NCBI GenBank assembly: GCA_963825845.1
Contig: CAWGVL010000064.1
Location: 1-64,000, forward strand
Direction: 5' to 3'
Source: DASQDN01 sp963825845
GTDB lineage: Bacteria; Acidobacteriota; Terriglobia; Bryobacterales; Bryobacteraceae
Length of the DNA: 64,000 nucleotides
The notes under the pieces: model-generated
What the model was told of the DNA's origin: nothing
Databases searched by the model: none
The model's input: only the letters and a program-made list of their open reading frames with translations
Part shown: positions 11,802 to 20,628 of the stretch, piece by piece
How the letters are laid out: every line of letters starts with the position of its first letter
How positions within the stretch are numbered: position 1 is the first letter of the stretch
Position numbers and translations under genes: made by a program

Positions 11802-12248
11802 CTAGCGACGTTTCGCGAAAAATGCTTGTAGCATCGCGATGGACTCCGGCCCGCAAACTCCTTCAATGATATCGACTTGATGGTTTAGCAGGTCGGAGTC
11901 GGCAAGGCGGAATTTGCTGCGCACGCCCCCGAACCGGAGATCCCGCGCGGCGAACACGAGTTTCTCGATGCGAGCATGCACAATTGCTCCGGCACACATG
12001 ACACAAGGCTCCATAGTGACGTACAGGGAAGCTCCCGCAAGTCGGTAATTTCCGGCGCGCATCGCTGCTTCACGGATTGCGATGATTTCCGCGTGGGCGG
12101 TCGGATCGTTCCGTCTTACTGGCGAGTTGTACCCTCTGCCGATCACTTGCCCATCGAGGACGACGACAGCTCCGACAGGGACTTCGTCGGCCGCTTCCGC
12201 AGACGTTGCGAGTACGAGCGCCTCGCGCATGAAAACATCGTCTGTCAT
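11802..12248 (-). CDS. tadA: tRNA-specific adenosine deaminase
   Basis: About 148 residues from MTDDVFM. The zinc-binding and catalytic motifs are intact: TAHAEI (His and catalytic Glu) and EPCVMCAGA (PCxxC). PVGAVVV near residue 25 is the usual substrate-pocket segment. The enzyme converts A34 to inosine in tRNA-Arg(ACG). An upstream start at 12287 would add 13 residues that look non-coding (MQAPLLCC), so the internal Met is preferred. Same strand as the FHA phosphatase, possibly co-transcribed. Confidence 0.92.
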   Translation of the reverse strand: MTDDVFMREALVLATSAEAADEVPVGAVVVLDGQVIGRGYNSPVRRNDPTAHAEIIAIREAAMRAGNYRLAGASLYVTMEPCVMCAGAIVHARIEKLVFAARDLRFGGVRSKFRLADSDLLNHQVDIIEGVCGPESIAMLQAFFAKRR

Positions 12249-12342
12249 CGCGAACGGTCCACCACAACAGAGTAACGGAGCTTGCAAGACACGCTGCAGC
12301 CTCCGAGCGCTATGCTATAGCTGAGCCTGCGGGCGTTCATTT

Positions 12343-14058
12343 ATGAAGAAGTTCGTTATTGGAGTCTGCACGGGTTTGCTTCTGGCATTCCTTACGGGTA
12401 TTGTCATCGTATTCTCTGCGTTTCGGCTTGGAGAACGGCGGCCGACCATACCGGAAGGCGCAACGCTCATCCTGAATCTGAGCGATGATTTGCCGGAGAA
12501 GCAGCCGGTGCGCATTCCGATACCGTTCGTCGGATCCGCCGATACGCTGACCGTGCTCGACGTCTGGCGAGGTCTTCGTAACGCCGCGACTGATTCTCGC
12601 GTGAAGGCAGTGATCCTCGAGACCGGGCGTATAGGGGCTGGCTGGGGAAAACTGCAGGAGGTCCGAGAAGCGGTTCAGGCATATAAAAAATCCGGAAAGC
12701 CCCTCGTGGCTGTCCTTCGGACGCCCCGCTCTCGGGAGTTTTACGTTGCGACTGCTGCCGATCGCATCTACATGTCACCCGAGGACCTCTTTGATGTGAA
12801 GGGCCTTCGCGCGGAGGTCATGTTCCTCAAAAATGCGCTAAGCAAACTCGGCGTTGCTGTCGAAATCGAGCATCGCGGGAAGTATAAGGATGCGGGTGAC
12901 ATGTTCAGCGAAACATCCATGACCCCTGAGTCCCGGGAGGTCATCGACTCCATGCTCGATGGGGTCTACGGTGCACTATTGACGACGTATGCTGAAGGCC
13001 GCAAGAAGAGCGTTGCTGAGATGCGCACATTGATCGATCACGGTCCTTATACTGCGCGGCAAGCCGCGGGCAAAGGGCTGATCGACTCTCTCCGTTATGA
13101 GGATCAGGTATACGGGGAACTTAAGGACCAACTGAAGCAGGGTGAGTTGAAGAAGGTATCGTTTCAGGATTACGTCCGGGCGATCGGGAGCGATCGCGGG
13201 GCGAAGAAGCGGATCGCGTTCGTGGTCGGGGAAGGCGCAATCGCGCGAGGGCAAGGAGAAGATGCCATGGGCACGGACGAGGGCTTTACGTCCGGAGCTT
13301 TTATCAAGATGCTTCGCGCCGTAAGCGGCGATAAGAACATCGCTGGTGTCATATTGCGAATCGATTCACCAGGTGGCGATGCCGTTGCGTCCGACGAAAT
13401 GCTGCGTGAGGTTCGCCTGTTGAGCAAAAAAAAGCCGACCGTCATATCTTTCTCCGACTATGCAGCGTCGGGTGGCTACTACATCTCAATGACGGGCGAC
13501 CCGATCGTTTCGTATCCGAATACAATTACGGGATCCGTGGGAGTGATTTACGGGAAAGTGAACCTTCGGGGACTCTATGACAAGCTCGGGGTCAACAAGG
13601 AAATTCTGGTCCGCGGCGCCAATGCGGCGATCGATAGTGACTACACACCCATGACTCCGGAAGCAAGAGCGAAACTGCGCGAGGGAATAGAAGAAATTTA
13701 CCGGGAATTTGTCAGCCGCGTGGCTGAGGGTCGAAAAAAGAAATGGGAAGAAGTTGCGCCTCTCGCGGAGGGCCGCGCATGGCTCGGATCGCAGGCCAGA
13801 CAGAACGGCTTGGTCGACGAGGTCGGAGGAATCGATAAGTCTATCGAGCTGCTCCGCAAGCGAGCCGGAATTAAAGCCGACGAGAGGCTGGAACTCGTTC
13901 CATATCCACCGAGACGGAGCATCTTCGATCAATATCTGAGGAGCACGACCGAACAGGGAGTGGAAACACGCCTTCGACAGCTTCTCGGCTTCGACTACCG
14001 GGTCTGGGCGCAGGGGGGCATGATGCGGATCATGCCCTATGCCATCGATATTCGCTGA
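12343..14058 (+). CDS. sppA: signal peptide peptidase SppA, 67K type
   Basis: 571 residues. An N-terminal membrane anchor (residues ~5-25, IGVCTGLLLAFLTGIVIVFS) precedes two tandem S49 peptidase halves. The first half has AVLRTPRSREFYVATAADRI and the likely catalytic lysine region EHRGKYKDAGDMFSE. The second half has RIDSPGGDAVASDEM and the nucleophile serine region DYAASGGYYISM. Full length, as in the long SppA form of E. coli. It degrades signal peptides left in the membrane after export. The stop lies 4 bases from the end of the convergent sigma-factor gene, so no room is left for a separate terminator. Confidence 0.93.
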   Translation: MKKFVIGVCTGLLLAFLTGIVIVFSAFRLGERRPTIPEGATLILNLSDDLPEKQPVRIPIPFVGSADTLTVLDVWRGLRNAATDSRVKAVILETGRIGAGWGKLQEVREAVQAYKKSGKPLVAVLRTPRSREFYVATAADRIYMSPEDLFDVKGLRAEVMFLKNALSKLGVAVEIEHRGKYKDAGDMFSETSMTPESREVIDSMLDGVYGALLTTYAEGRKKSVAEMRTLIDHGPYTARQAAGKGLIDSLRYEDQVYGELKDQLKQGELKKVSFQDYVRAIGSDRGAKKRIAFVVGEGAIARGQGEDAMGTDEGFTSGAFIKMLRAVSGDKNIAGVILRIDSPGGDAVASDEMLREVRLLSKKKPTVISFSDYAASGGYYISMTGDPIVSYPNTITGSVGVIYGKVNLRGLYDKLGVNKEILVRGANAAIDSDYTPMTPEARAKLREGIEEIYREFVSRVAEGRKKKWEEVAPLAEGRAWLGSQARQNGLVDEVGGIDKSIELLRKRAGIKADERLELVPYPPRRSIFDQYLRSTTEQGVETRLRQLLGFDYRVWAQGGMMRIMPYAIDIR

Positions 14059-14062
14059 CGAA

Positions 14063-14965
14063 TTAGAATGCGCTGGCCGAACATATGCCGGCCGTTTGTA
14101 GCGCAACGCTCATCTTTTCGAGAGCGGACTTGTGAATCTGTGAGACGCGGCTTTCGTTAATGCCTAATACGTTGCCGATTTCCTTCATCGTCATTTCATT
14201 GGTGTAATAAAGGACCACCACCTGCTTGTAGCGATCCGGTAGCGTCGTCATGGCTTTATCGAGAACGAATCTGAGTTGCTCGCGAGCACACATGTGGTCA
14301 GGCTGTGTTTCCGGAGCGCTGGGGTATTCCGGCGCGGGAAGGTCTTCATGTTCGGTTGCTCGGGTATTCGCGGAGACGAGACCGACGTTCCGCAATTCCA
14401 TCATCATCTGACGCCAGCGATCAACGTCGATTCCGAGCCTTTCGGCGATTTCAGCTTCGGTGGGCGTACGTTGTAATTCGGCCGCGAGGTCCCGAGTAGC
14501 CGCTTCGACTTGCTTGTGCCGTCGCCGAAGATCCCGGGATGCCCAATCGAGCTGCCGCAGGCTGTCGAGGATCGAGCCCTTTATGCGGTGTTTCGCATAG
14601 CTGGAAAACGCAACCTGTTTATCGGGATTGTATTTAGTAGCCGCATCAAATAACCCGAGGACACCCGCGTGGACCAGATCATCGAGATCCACGTGAACCG
14701 GCAGATTCTCATGCACGCGGACGGCGATGGCTTTCACCAGCGGCAAGTGTTCCAGGACGACCCGATCCCGCTCATCCATCTTTGCTGCCGACAAAGTGAC
14801 TGTTTGCCGCGCGGATTTCGCGCGAATCACTCGTTTTTTCTCCACGACGAGGGCCTCCGAGTCGGGATTGATTTCTTCCGCTTCGGGCGTGTCTGGAAGC
14901 TCAAATGCGGCAGTCCACTTTCCTAAGACCTGGGAATTTAACAAGTTATTCAAAGCGCTCGCCAT
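14063..14965 (-). CDS. RNA polymerase sigma factor, FliA/WhiG (sigma-28) type
   Basis: About 300 residues. Region 2 reads HLPLVKAIAVRVHENLP, DDLVHAGVLGLFDAA and FSSYAKHRIKGSILDSLR; region 3 reads RDLAAELQRTPTEAEIAERLG; region 4 reads MTTLPDRYKQVVVLYY and MKEIGNVLGINESRVSQIHK. The VGI/ESRVSQ ending is typical of the FliA/WhiG/SigF group. The ATG at 14965 is chosen because GGAGAG lies at proper spacing before it; a TTG 15 bases upstream would include the ribosome site. An unusual ~85-residue charged N-terminal extension precedes region 2. No flagellar gene is in view, so the regulon cannot be told from context. Confidence 0.88.
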   Translation of the reverse strand: MASALNNLLNSQVLGKWTAAFELPDTPEAEEINPDSEALVVEKKRVIRAKSARQTVTLSAAKMDERDRVVLEHLPLVKAIAVRVHENLPVHVDLDDLVHAGVLGLFDAATKYNPDKQVAFSSYAKHRIKGSILDSLRQLDWASRDLRRRHKQVEAATRDLAAELQRTPTEAEIAERLGIDVDRWRQMMMELRNVGLVSANTRATEHEDLPAPEYPSAPETQPDHMCAREQLRFVLDKAMTTLPDRYKQVVVLYYTNEMTMKEIGNVLGINESRVSQIHKSALEKMSVALQTAGICSASAF

Positions 14966-15433
14966 GTTCTCTCCAATCAATGCGTGTAGCGGGACGAGTA
15001 GCGCGGCTGGTAGTCAAACTGGTCGCCTATCGTACGGCTGCGACAACGACGCTGAGTTAATTAGAACTATGCGTCGTTATTGCTTAGCTGAATTCTGTCA
15101 CTAAGGCGTTTGAATGTATCTTGGCTGATCACCTTAAGTACGCTCGGGCTTGTTACCTTAGCTAGGCTGATTTGAGGTGGGTAGTTCTTTAGTTTTGGAG
15201 GGGTACCAGTCGCCATTGAGATGAGGGATATTCAATGCCGGTTTGCGCAAAGTTCTCCGGATCTCAAGCACGATTACTTAGGTGTTCAGTGGAATCAACA
15301 TCATAGCGGACGCAGTGATTGGGATATTTCTGATGCTTGCCGCAAATGGGGACCCTAATTATGCCCGCGGTCTCAGCAACAGCAGTGCCCGCGTGAGGGG
15401 ATAAAAGTCGTGAGCTTGCCGTTCCGGTCGCGG
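14966..15433. other. intergenic region of about 470 bases between a sigma factor and a TonB-like gene
   Basis: No gene or RNA is recognised. The end near 14966 holds the sigma-factor ribosome site (TTGGAGAGAAC), so its promoter should be in this stretch. The sequence is less GC-rich than the genes and contains short repeated words such as CTTAGCT and GGCTGAT, without clear symmetry. The long free leader ahead of a sigma gene would suit complex regulation. Confidence 0.4.
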
Positions 15434-16490
15434 TCACTGCAAGTTGTACAGAAAGTTCAACTGTAATCGAATTACGCTCCCCCGGAACTCGGCCGGTAAT
15501 GGCGGGAAAGGATTCGAGGCGCTGATACCCGCAACTGCCGCTCGATCAAGGGCCTCCGCCCCGGAGGGAACTGCAATCACAAGCTTCGGAACAGCTCCTT
15601 CCTTGCTGATTGCGAACTGAATTACCACCTTGCCTCGCCGCCCCAGGCGTGCACTTTCGGGCACCACGGCCAGCCAGTTCCTCTTAACCGCCGACAGCAC
15701 GCGAATCAAGTAAGGCCGAAAATCTACACCCATCGGATCACTCTGTAACTCTAAGCTCGATCCCAACTTACCCGGTACTGGGACTGAAGGTGACGCGGGA
15801 TTGACACCGGTGCTCATGGATTCCTCGTCGCCGACGACCAACCCACGCGAGCCTGCGCCTTGCGCGACTTGCCGGATCGCATCGTCGACGGTGTTACGGG
15901 GGGCCTGAACGCGCGGTGTGACGCCAGTTTGTGAGGGAGTCCCTGTGGATGCCCCGGGAGTTTCGAAAGCAATTTTCGGCTTTTCCTGTGGCAGGATTTG
16001 TGGGGGCGCCGGCGCATTCGGCACCCCTAGCGCCTGAGGAGGAGGCGCGGTGTTTGCCCGTACGTTCAATGATGGCGCGTCAGGGATGGCCATCGTCGGC
16101 GATTGCGCACCCTTTTGAGGCGGGGGTACAAACTTGTTTATCGGAGCTGGCTTCGGCAGGGCCGGAGCACCTGGCGAGGGCATCGTTTTGACTTCCGGAC
16201 GCGGCGTGATGCTGGCGACATTGAACTCGGTGCTCAGCGGCTTCCGATTGGCTTCCCTTTGGGTAAGCGCTGCGGGTGGAGCGATCAATGGCGTGACCAA
16301 GACACGCCGTTCGGGAGTGATTCGTAGGTCCGAAACCCTTCGCTGCATTGGAGCTTTCGCCGAGGGGGACAGCGATGATACCCAGAACGATGTGTACAGC
16401 CACAGAGGCGGCGGCAATTCGCGCCCAATGGCGACCATCGACGTGGTCCGGCGTTATGAGGAGGAAACTCGGCTCTACTTGGGTAGCCAA
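15434..16490 (-). CDS. TonB-like energy-transducing protein, one frameshift
   Basis: The start (TTG at 16490) opens with a short cytoplasmic part and one membrane helix (IAAASVAVHIVLGIIAV). A Pro/Ala/Gln-rich periplasmic linker of about 180 residues follows, then a C-terminal TonB domain (FRPYLIRVLSAVKRNWLAVVPESA, RRGKVVIQFAISKEG, ALDRAAVAGISASNPFPPLP). An indel in the run of five to six C/G at about 16368-16373 separates helix and linker; removing it gives one continuous protein. TonB proteins carry inner-membrane energy to outer-membrane transporters. It is 23 bases downstream of the Gfo/Idh oxidoreductase gene on the same strand. Confidence 0.8.
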
Positions 16491-16513
16491 CTAAGTTATG
16501 ACGGAACTTACGT

Positions 16514-17479
16514 TTACAGGGTTGCCCGGTTTCGGTTAAGAGTCTCCGCCACCACGCCCCCGTGTTCTTCGATCTTAGCAAGAATTGAGAGCGCTACCCG
16601 GAGCGCCTTCAAACCATCCTCACCGCTCACGACGGGTTTGGACCGGGTTCGTACGCATGCCAGGAAACATTCAATTTCGAACTTTAGTGGCTCGCCTTTT
16701 ACGATGGGAAACGAATCGAACCCAATCTGCCGGTCCGGCAGAACTGTAAACGAGTTCGCATCCTGCCGTTGATAATCGACGGATATGTATTGGTGCGGCT
16801 GAAATAAGCGTATTTTGCGAATCTTTTCCGTGGATACCCGGCTGGCGGTAAGGTTCGCGATGCATCCGCCGGGAAAGGCAAGCCGTACATTCGCAATGTC
16901 TACCTTGTCTGACAGGATACGAATTCCTGCGGCCCGAATCTCCTCCGGTTCGAGGCGCGTGAGTGCCAGCACCACGTCAATATCGTGGATCATCAGGTCA
17001 AGCACCACATCTACATCCAGACTGCGCGGGCTGAACATGCTCATCCGATGAATCTCGAAAAACAGCGGGAGCGTCACCTTCTGCTGGACAGCTTGGACAG
17101 CGGGATTGAACCGCTCCAGGTGACCGACCTGGAGGATGCGACCATTCGCTTCTGCCGCATCGATAAGCCGTTGCGCGGATTCCAGGTCGGCCGCGATCGG
17201 CTTTTCGACCAGCACATCGACACCACCTTCGAGTAGGGCGCACCCGATATCCGCATGCACGCTCGTCGGAGCTGCGACGATCGCCGCGTCGATATGGCCA
17301 AACAAATCGAAAATATCGGGAACTGTCCGGCAATGGTACTGGGCTGCCGCCTCGGCCCCCAATGCGGAATCGATGTCGCTCACGGCAACCAGTTCGGCTG
17401 AATCGGACTCGTGCAAGATTCGGAGGTGATTCTTTCCAAATGCTCCAGCACCGATTACTGCCACTCGAATTTTGTCCAA
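16514..17479 (-). CDS. Gfo/Idh/MocA-family NAD(P)-dependent oxidoreductase
   Basis: 321 residues. The N-terminal Rossmann fold shows VAVIGAGAFGKNHLRIL; the catalytic-lysine motif is VLVEKPIA (EKP). A C-terminal alpha/beta dimerisation domain contains MIHDIDVVLALT. The family oxidises or reduces sugars and related cyclic polyols with NAD(P). The substrate is not evident. It is transcribed with the TonB-like gene and is divergent from the MrfA-like helicase with only 33 bases between the starts, so their promoters must overlap or lie inside genes. Intact, no odd features. Confidence 0.85.
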   Translation of the reverse strand: MDKIRVAVIGAGAFGKNHLRILHESDSAELVAVSDIDSALGAEAAAQYHCRTVPDIFDLFGHIDAAIVAAPTSVHADIGCALLEGGVDVLVEKPIAADLESAQRLIDAAEANGRILQVGHLERFNPAVQAVQQKVTLPLFFEIHRMSMFSPRSLDVDVVLDLMIHDIDVVLALTRLEPEEIRAAGIRILSDKVDIANVRLAFPGGCIANLTASRVSTEKIRKIRLFQPHQYISVDYQRQDANSFTVLPDRQIGFDSFPIVKGEPLKFEIECFLACVRTRSKPVVSGEDGLKALRVALSILAKIEEHGGVVAETLNRNRATL

Positions 17480-17512
17480 TAAGTTCTCCTCAAATCATGG
17501 TAACTTAGTCGC

Positions 17513-19891
17513 GTGAGTGGCAAAGGAAAGGCGAATATCGCGACACAGGGCGCATTCGCGCTCGGATTTCCCGAGTTCTCGGAGCAGCAGGCGCTCGCGC
17601 GTACACCCGATGTATCGGCCTCGGTCATCCGCTTCGAACGATTGATGGAAGACCCGAACTCGCCCATTCGCGCGGTGCGGCGGGTTCCGGCAAAGGTGGC
17701 GGTCACCGCTTCCATGCCCGACGCCGTAGCGACGGAGATCCGAACCGCTTTGGCACAGCGAGGCATCCGGGAGTTGTACTCGCATCAGGCGGAATGCTTC
17801 GATCTAATCCACGCCGGCAAGAATGTCGTGGTCGTAACGCCGACCGCGAGCGGAAAAACTCTCTGCTATAACCTGCCGGTTTTGAATACATTACAAAATG
17901 AACCCGGCGCGCGGGCAATGTATCTTTTCCCGACCAAGGCGCTGGCCGAGGATCAACTGCACGAATTCCAGTCTGTCGTCGATGCGATGGCTTCGGACAT
18001 CAAGGCTTTCACGTATGACGGGGACACTCCGCAGGATGCGAGGAAAGCCATTCGGGAACGCGCGAACGTGGTACTCACGAACCCGGATATGCTCCACAGC
18101 GGAGTCCTTCCTCACCATACAAAATGGGCGAAATGTTTTGAGAATCTCCGCTATTTCGTAATCGACGAGCTTCATTATTATCGCGGCGTGTACGGTAGCC
18201 ACTTGGCGAACTTGCTGCGGCGCGTGAAGCGAATTTGCGAGTTCTACGGCTCGTCGCCTCAGTTTCTCTGCTGCTCGGCCACGATCGCAAACCCGAAGGA
18301 CCTTGCGGAAGCGCTCACAGGATTGCCATTCGAGCTCGTGGACCGGAACGGCGCTCCCTCGGGCGAGAAGTACTTCGTTTTCTATAATCCACCTGTCGTC
18401 AACAAGCAACTCGGCATCCGCCGCAGCTACCTTCATGAGACCCGCCGCATGGCGCTTGAGTTCATCGATAGGGGTCAACAAACGCTGGTATTTGCAAATA
18501 ACCGACTCGCGACCGAGATCCTTCTGACGTATCTGAAGGAAGCGTGCGAGCGGCTCCCGATGGGCGCAGAGTCCGTCCGGGGATACCGGGGCGGATACTT
18601 GCCCAGGGAGCGGCGTGAGATCGAACGTAAACTGCGCGATGGCGACATCCGCGCCGTTGTTTCGACGAATGCGCTGGAACTCGGAATCGATATCGGATCC
18701 TTGGACGCGGTCGTCATGGCCGGCTACCCCGGAACTATCGCTTCGTCCCTCCAGCGCGCTGGGCGAGCGGGCCGCCGGTCCACAGCCTCCATAGCCGTTC
18801 TTGTGGCCTCCAGCGCACCGCTCGATCAGTACATCGTTGAACATCCTGAGTACTTCTTCGAACGCTCGCCGGAGCACGCGCATATCAACCCTGACAATCT
18901 GGAGATCGCGCTGAATCACCTGCGGTGCGCCGCGTTCGAACTCCCGATCCGGGAAGGTGAAAGCTTCGGTTCGCAGAATGTGGCGGAACTGTGCCGCTTT
19001 CTGGAAGAGAGCGGATTCCTGCACGAATCCGGCGGCGCCTGGCACTGGACATCGGACACCTATCCAGCTGATGCTGTGAGCCTTCGTGCCCTCACCAGCG
19101 ATAATTTCGTCGTAGTCGACATTACGGGAGATCACAAAGTCATTGCGGATGTATCCTTTCCCACCGCTTTGACGACGCTGCATGAAAAGGCCATTTACCT
19201 CCACGATGCCCGCCAATATCAGGTGGAACGCTTCGATTACACCGGCCGGAAAGCCTATGTCCGCCGGGTAGACAGCGATTATTTCACCGATGCGATCGAC
19301 TATACGCAGGTAAAAATCCTCGAGTCATTTGAACGCTTGGATACGAATGGCGTAGAACTCCTGCACGGGGACGTTCGGGTGAACACCCAAGTGGTCGGCT
19401 TTAAGAAAGTAAAGTTTTATACATTGGAGAATGTCGGCGCAGGGCATCTCTCGATGCCGGAACAGGAAATGCACACCACCTCATTTTGGGTGTATTTCCC
19501 CGCGCCATTTCTCGCGCAATTTCCCGATTTACACGCCACGGAACGCCAGAGTGGAATTACGGCGCTGGGCAATGCGTTGCGGTCCGTCGCGGCACTATTG
19601 TTGATGTGCGATCCGCACGACCTTGGTGTCGCGGTTACGGAGGACGTAGTGCCTGGAGAGGGTGTGTACGAACCGAATTTGTATTTATATGACCGTTATC
19701 CCGGCGGAACAGGGCAAAGCGCCCCCTTGTTCCGGCTCGCGCCCAAGCTTTTTCGCCACACGCACGATCTGATTACCGGCTGCGCCTGCGAGCAGGGATG
19801 CCCGAGCTGCACGGGTCCCATCGGCGAAATTGGTGATCGCGGAAAGGAAGCCGCGGCGAGGTTTCTCGCTGCGATCTGCTCGACAGCCTAA
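17513..19891 (+). CDS. MrfA-like DEAD/DEAH-box helicase with C-terminal DUF1998 zinc site
   Basis: 792 residues from a GTG start. Motif I is VVTPTASGKTL, motif II is VIDELHYY (DExH-like), and the second RecA domain has TNALELGIDIGSLD and IASSLQRAGRAGR (motif VI). The C-terminal DUF1998 region ends with the four-cysteine cluster CACEQGCPSC, the zinc site needed in MrfA. MrfA-type 3'-5' helicases act in repair of mitomycin C damage with an exonuclease partner; no such partner is adjacent here. The gene overlaps the convergent response-regulator gene by 4 bases. Confidence 0.9.
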   Translation: MSGKGKANIATQGAFALGFPEFSEQQALARTPDVSASVIRFERLMEDPNSPIRAVRRVPAKVAVTASMPDAVATEIRTALAQRGIRELYSHQAECFDLIHAGKNVVVVTPTASGKTLCYNLPVLNTLQNEPGARAMYLFPTKALAEDQLHEFQSVVDAMASDIKAFTYDGDTPQDARKAIRERANVVLTNPDMLHSGVLPHHTKWAKCFENLRYFVIDELHYYRGVYGSHLANLLRRVKRICEFYGSSPQFLCCSATIANPKDLAEALTGLPFELVDRNGAPSGEKYFVFYNPPVVNKQLGIRRSYLHETRRMALEFIDRGQQTLVFANNRLATEILLTYLKEACERLPMGAESVRGYRGGYLPRERREIERKLRDGDIRAVVSTNALELGIDIGSLDAVVMAGYPGTIASSLQRAGRAGRRSTASIAVLVASSAPLDQYIVEHPEYFFERSPEHAHINPDNLEIALNHLRCAAFELPIREGESFGSQNVAELCRFLEESGFLHESGGAWHWTSDTYPADAVSLRALTSDNFVVVDITGDHKVIADVSFPTALTTLHEKAIYLHDARQYQVERFDYTGRKAYVRRVDSDYFTDAIDYTQVKILESFERLDTNGVELLHGDVRVNTQVVGFKKVKFYTLENVGAGHLSMPEQEMHTTSFWVYFPAPFLAQFPDLHATERQSGITALGNALRSVAALLLMCDPHDLGVAVTEDVVPGEGVYEPNLYLYDRYPGGTGQSAPLFRLAPKLFRHTHDLITGCACEQGCPSCTGPIGEIGDRGKEAAARFLAAICSTA

Positions 19892-20553
19892 ACGAGATTG
19901 GGGATCTTGATGATCTTTTTCTGAATTGCGTACTGAACCAGCTGCGCTTTGTTGTGAATATCGAGCTTGCGCATCAGGTTGAACTTGTGCGCTTCGACGG
20001 TTTTCACACTGAGGCTTAGGTCACAGGCAATCTCTTTAACCGAGTTGCCTTCCGCGAGCATCTTCAGTACTTCGCGCTCACGCGTTGTCAGCGTTGCGAA
20101 ACGCGGCATCCGATTGGCGGATTTAATGCGCGTGCGGAAATCGTCAACGAGCTGGGATAACATTCTGGGGCTAAGATAGCTTCCGCCCCGACAGATATCG
20201 CGGATTGCGGCAACAAGTTGCTGCGCGGGACTATCCTTAAGCACGTAACCGCTCGCGCCGACTTCCATACCCTCAACGAGGTAGTCCTCGTCGTCATACA
20301 TCGTTAGAAAAAGGACTTTGGTTTCCGGACGGCCTTTCTTAATCTGGCGTGTGGCCTCGAAGCTGCTGAGGCCAGGCATTCCGATATCCATCAGGACGAC
20401 ATCGGGCCGAAGCTCGCCGCACTTGTCGACCGCATCACCGCCATTTGACGCCTCTCCGACGACTTCCATATCGTTTTCGGCGGATATGAGGGTCCTGATT
20501 CCTTGACGGAACAGGGTGTGATCGTCCGCCAACATGATGCGTGTCTTCGACAT
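19888..20553 (-). CDS. NarL/LuxR-type response regulator
   Basis: 221 residues. The receiver domain has the acidic pocket (MLADDHTLF), the phosphorylated aspartate in VVLMDIGMPG, and the conserved Thr and Lys in FLTMYDDEDY and VLKDSPAQ. The C-terminal LuxR helix-turn-helix reads LTTREREVLKMLAEGNSVKEIA and SVKTVEAHKFNLMRKL. It lies 75 bases downstream of a histidine kinase gene on the same strand, which is the probable partner. Target genes are unknown; the receiver and output domains are complete. Confidence 0.93.
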   Translation of the reverse strand: MSKTRIMLADDHTLFRQGIRTLISAENDMEVVGEASNGGDAVDKCGELRPDVVLMDIGMPGLSSFEATRQIKKGRPETKVLFLTMYDDEDYLVEGMEVGASGYVLKDSPAQQLVAAIRDICRGGSYLSPRMLSQLVDDFRTRIKSANRMPRFATLTTREREVLKMLAEGNSVKEIACDLSLSVKTVEAHKFNLMRKLDIHNKAQLVQYAIQKKIIKIPNLV

Positions 20554-20628
20554 AAATTCCCTCTAGTCCGACGCCGGATACTATTCCTGACATCGTACTA
20601 CATCTAACATGAAATTACGAGATCTTTC

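Noticed and set aside
17891..19216. Long open frame antisense to the helicase
   Set aside because: It lies wholly within the helicase gene on the other strand; the helicase motifs are conserved and the antisense protein has no recognisable domain. High-GC codon use produces such shadows.
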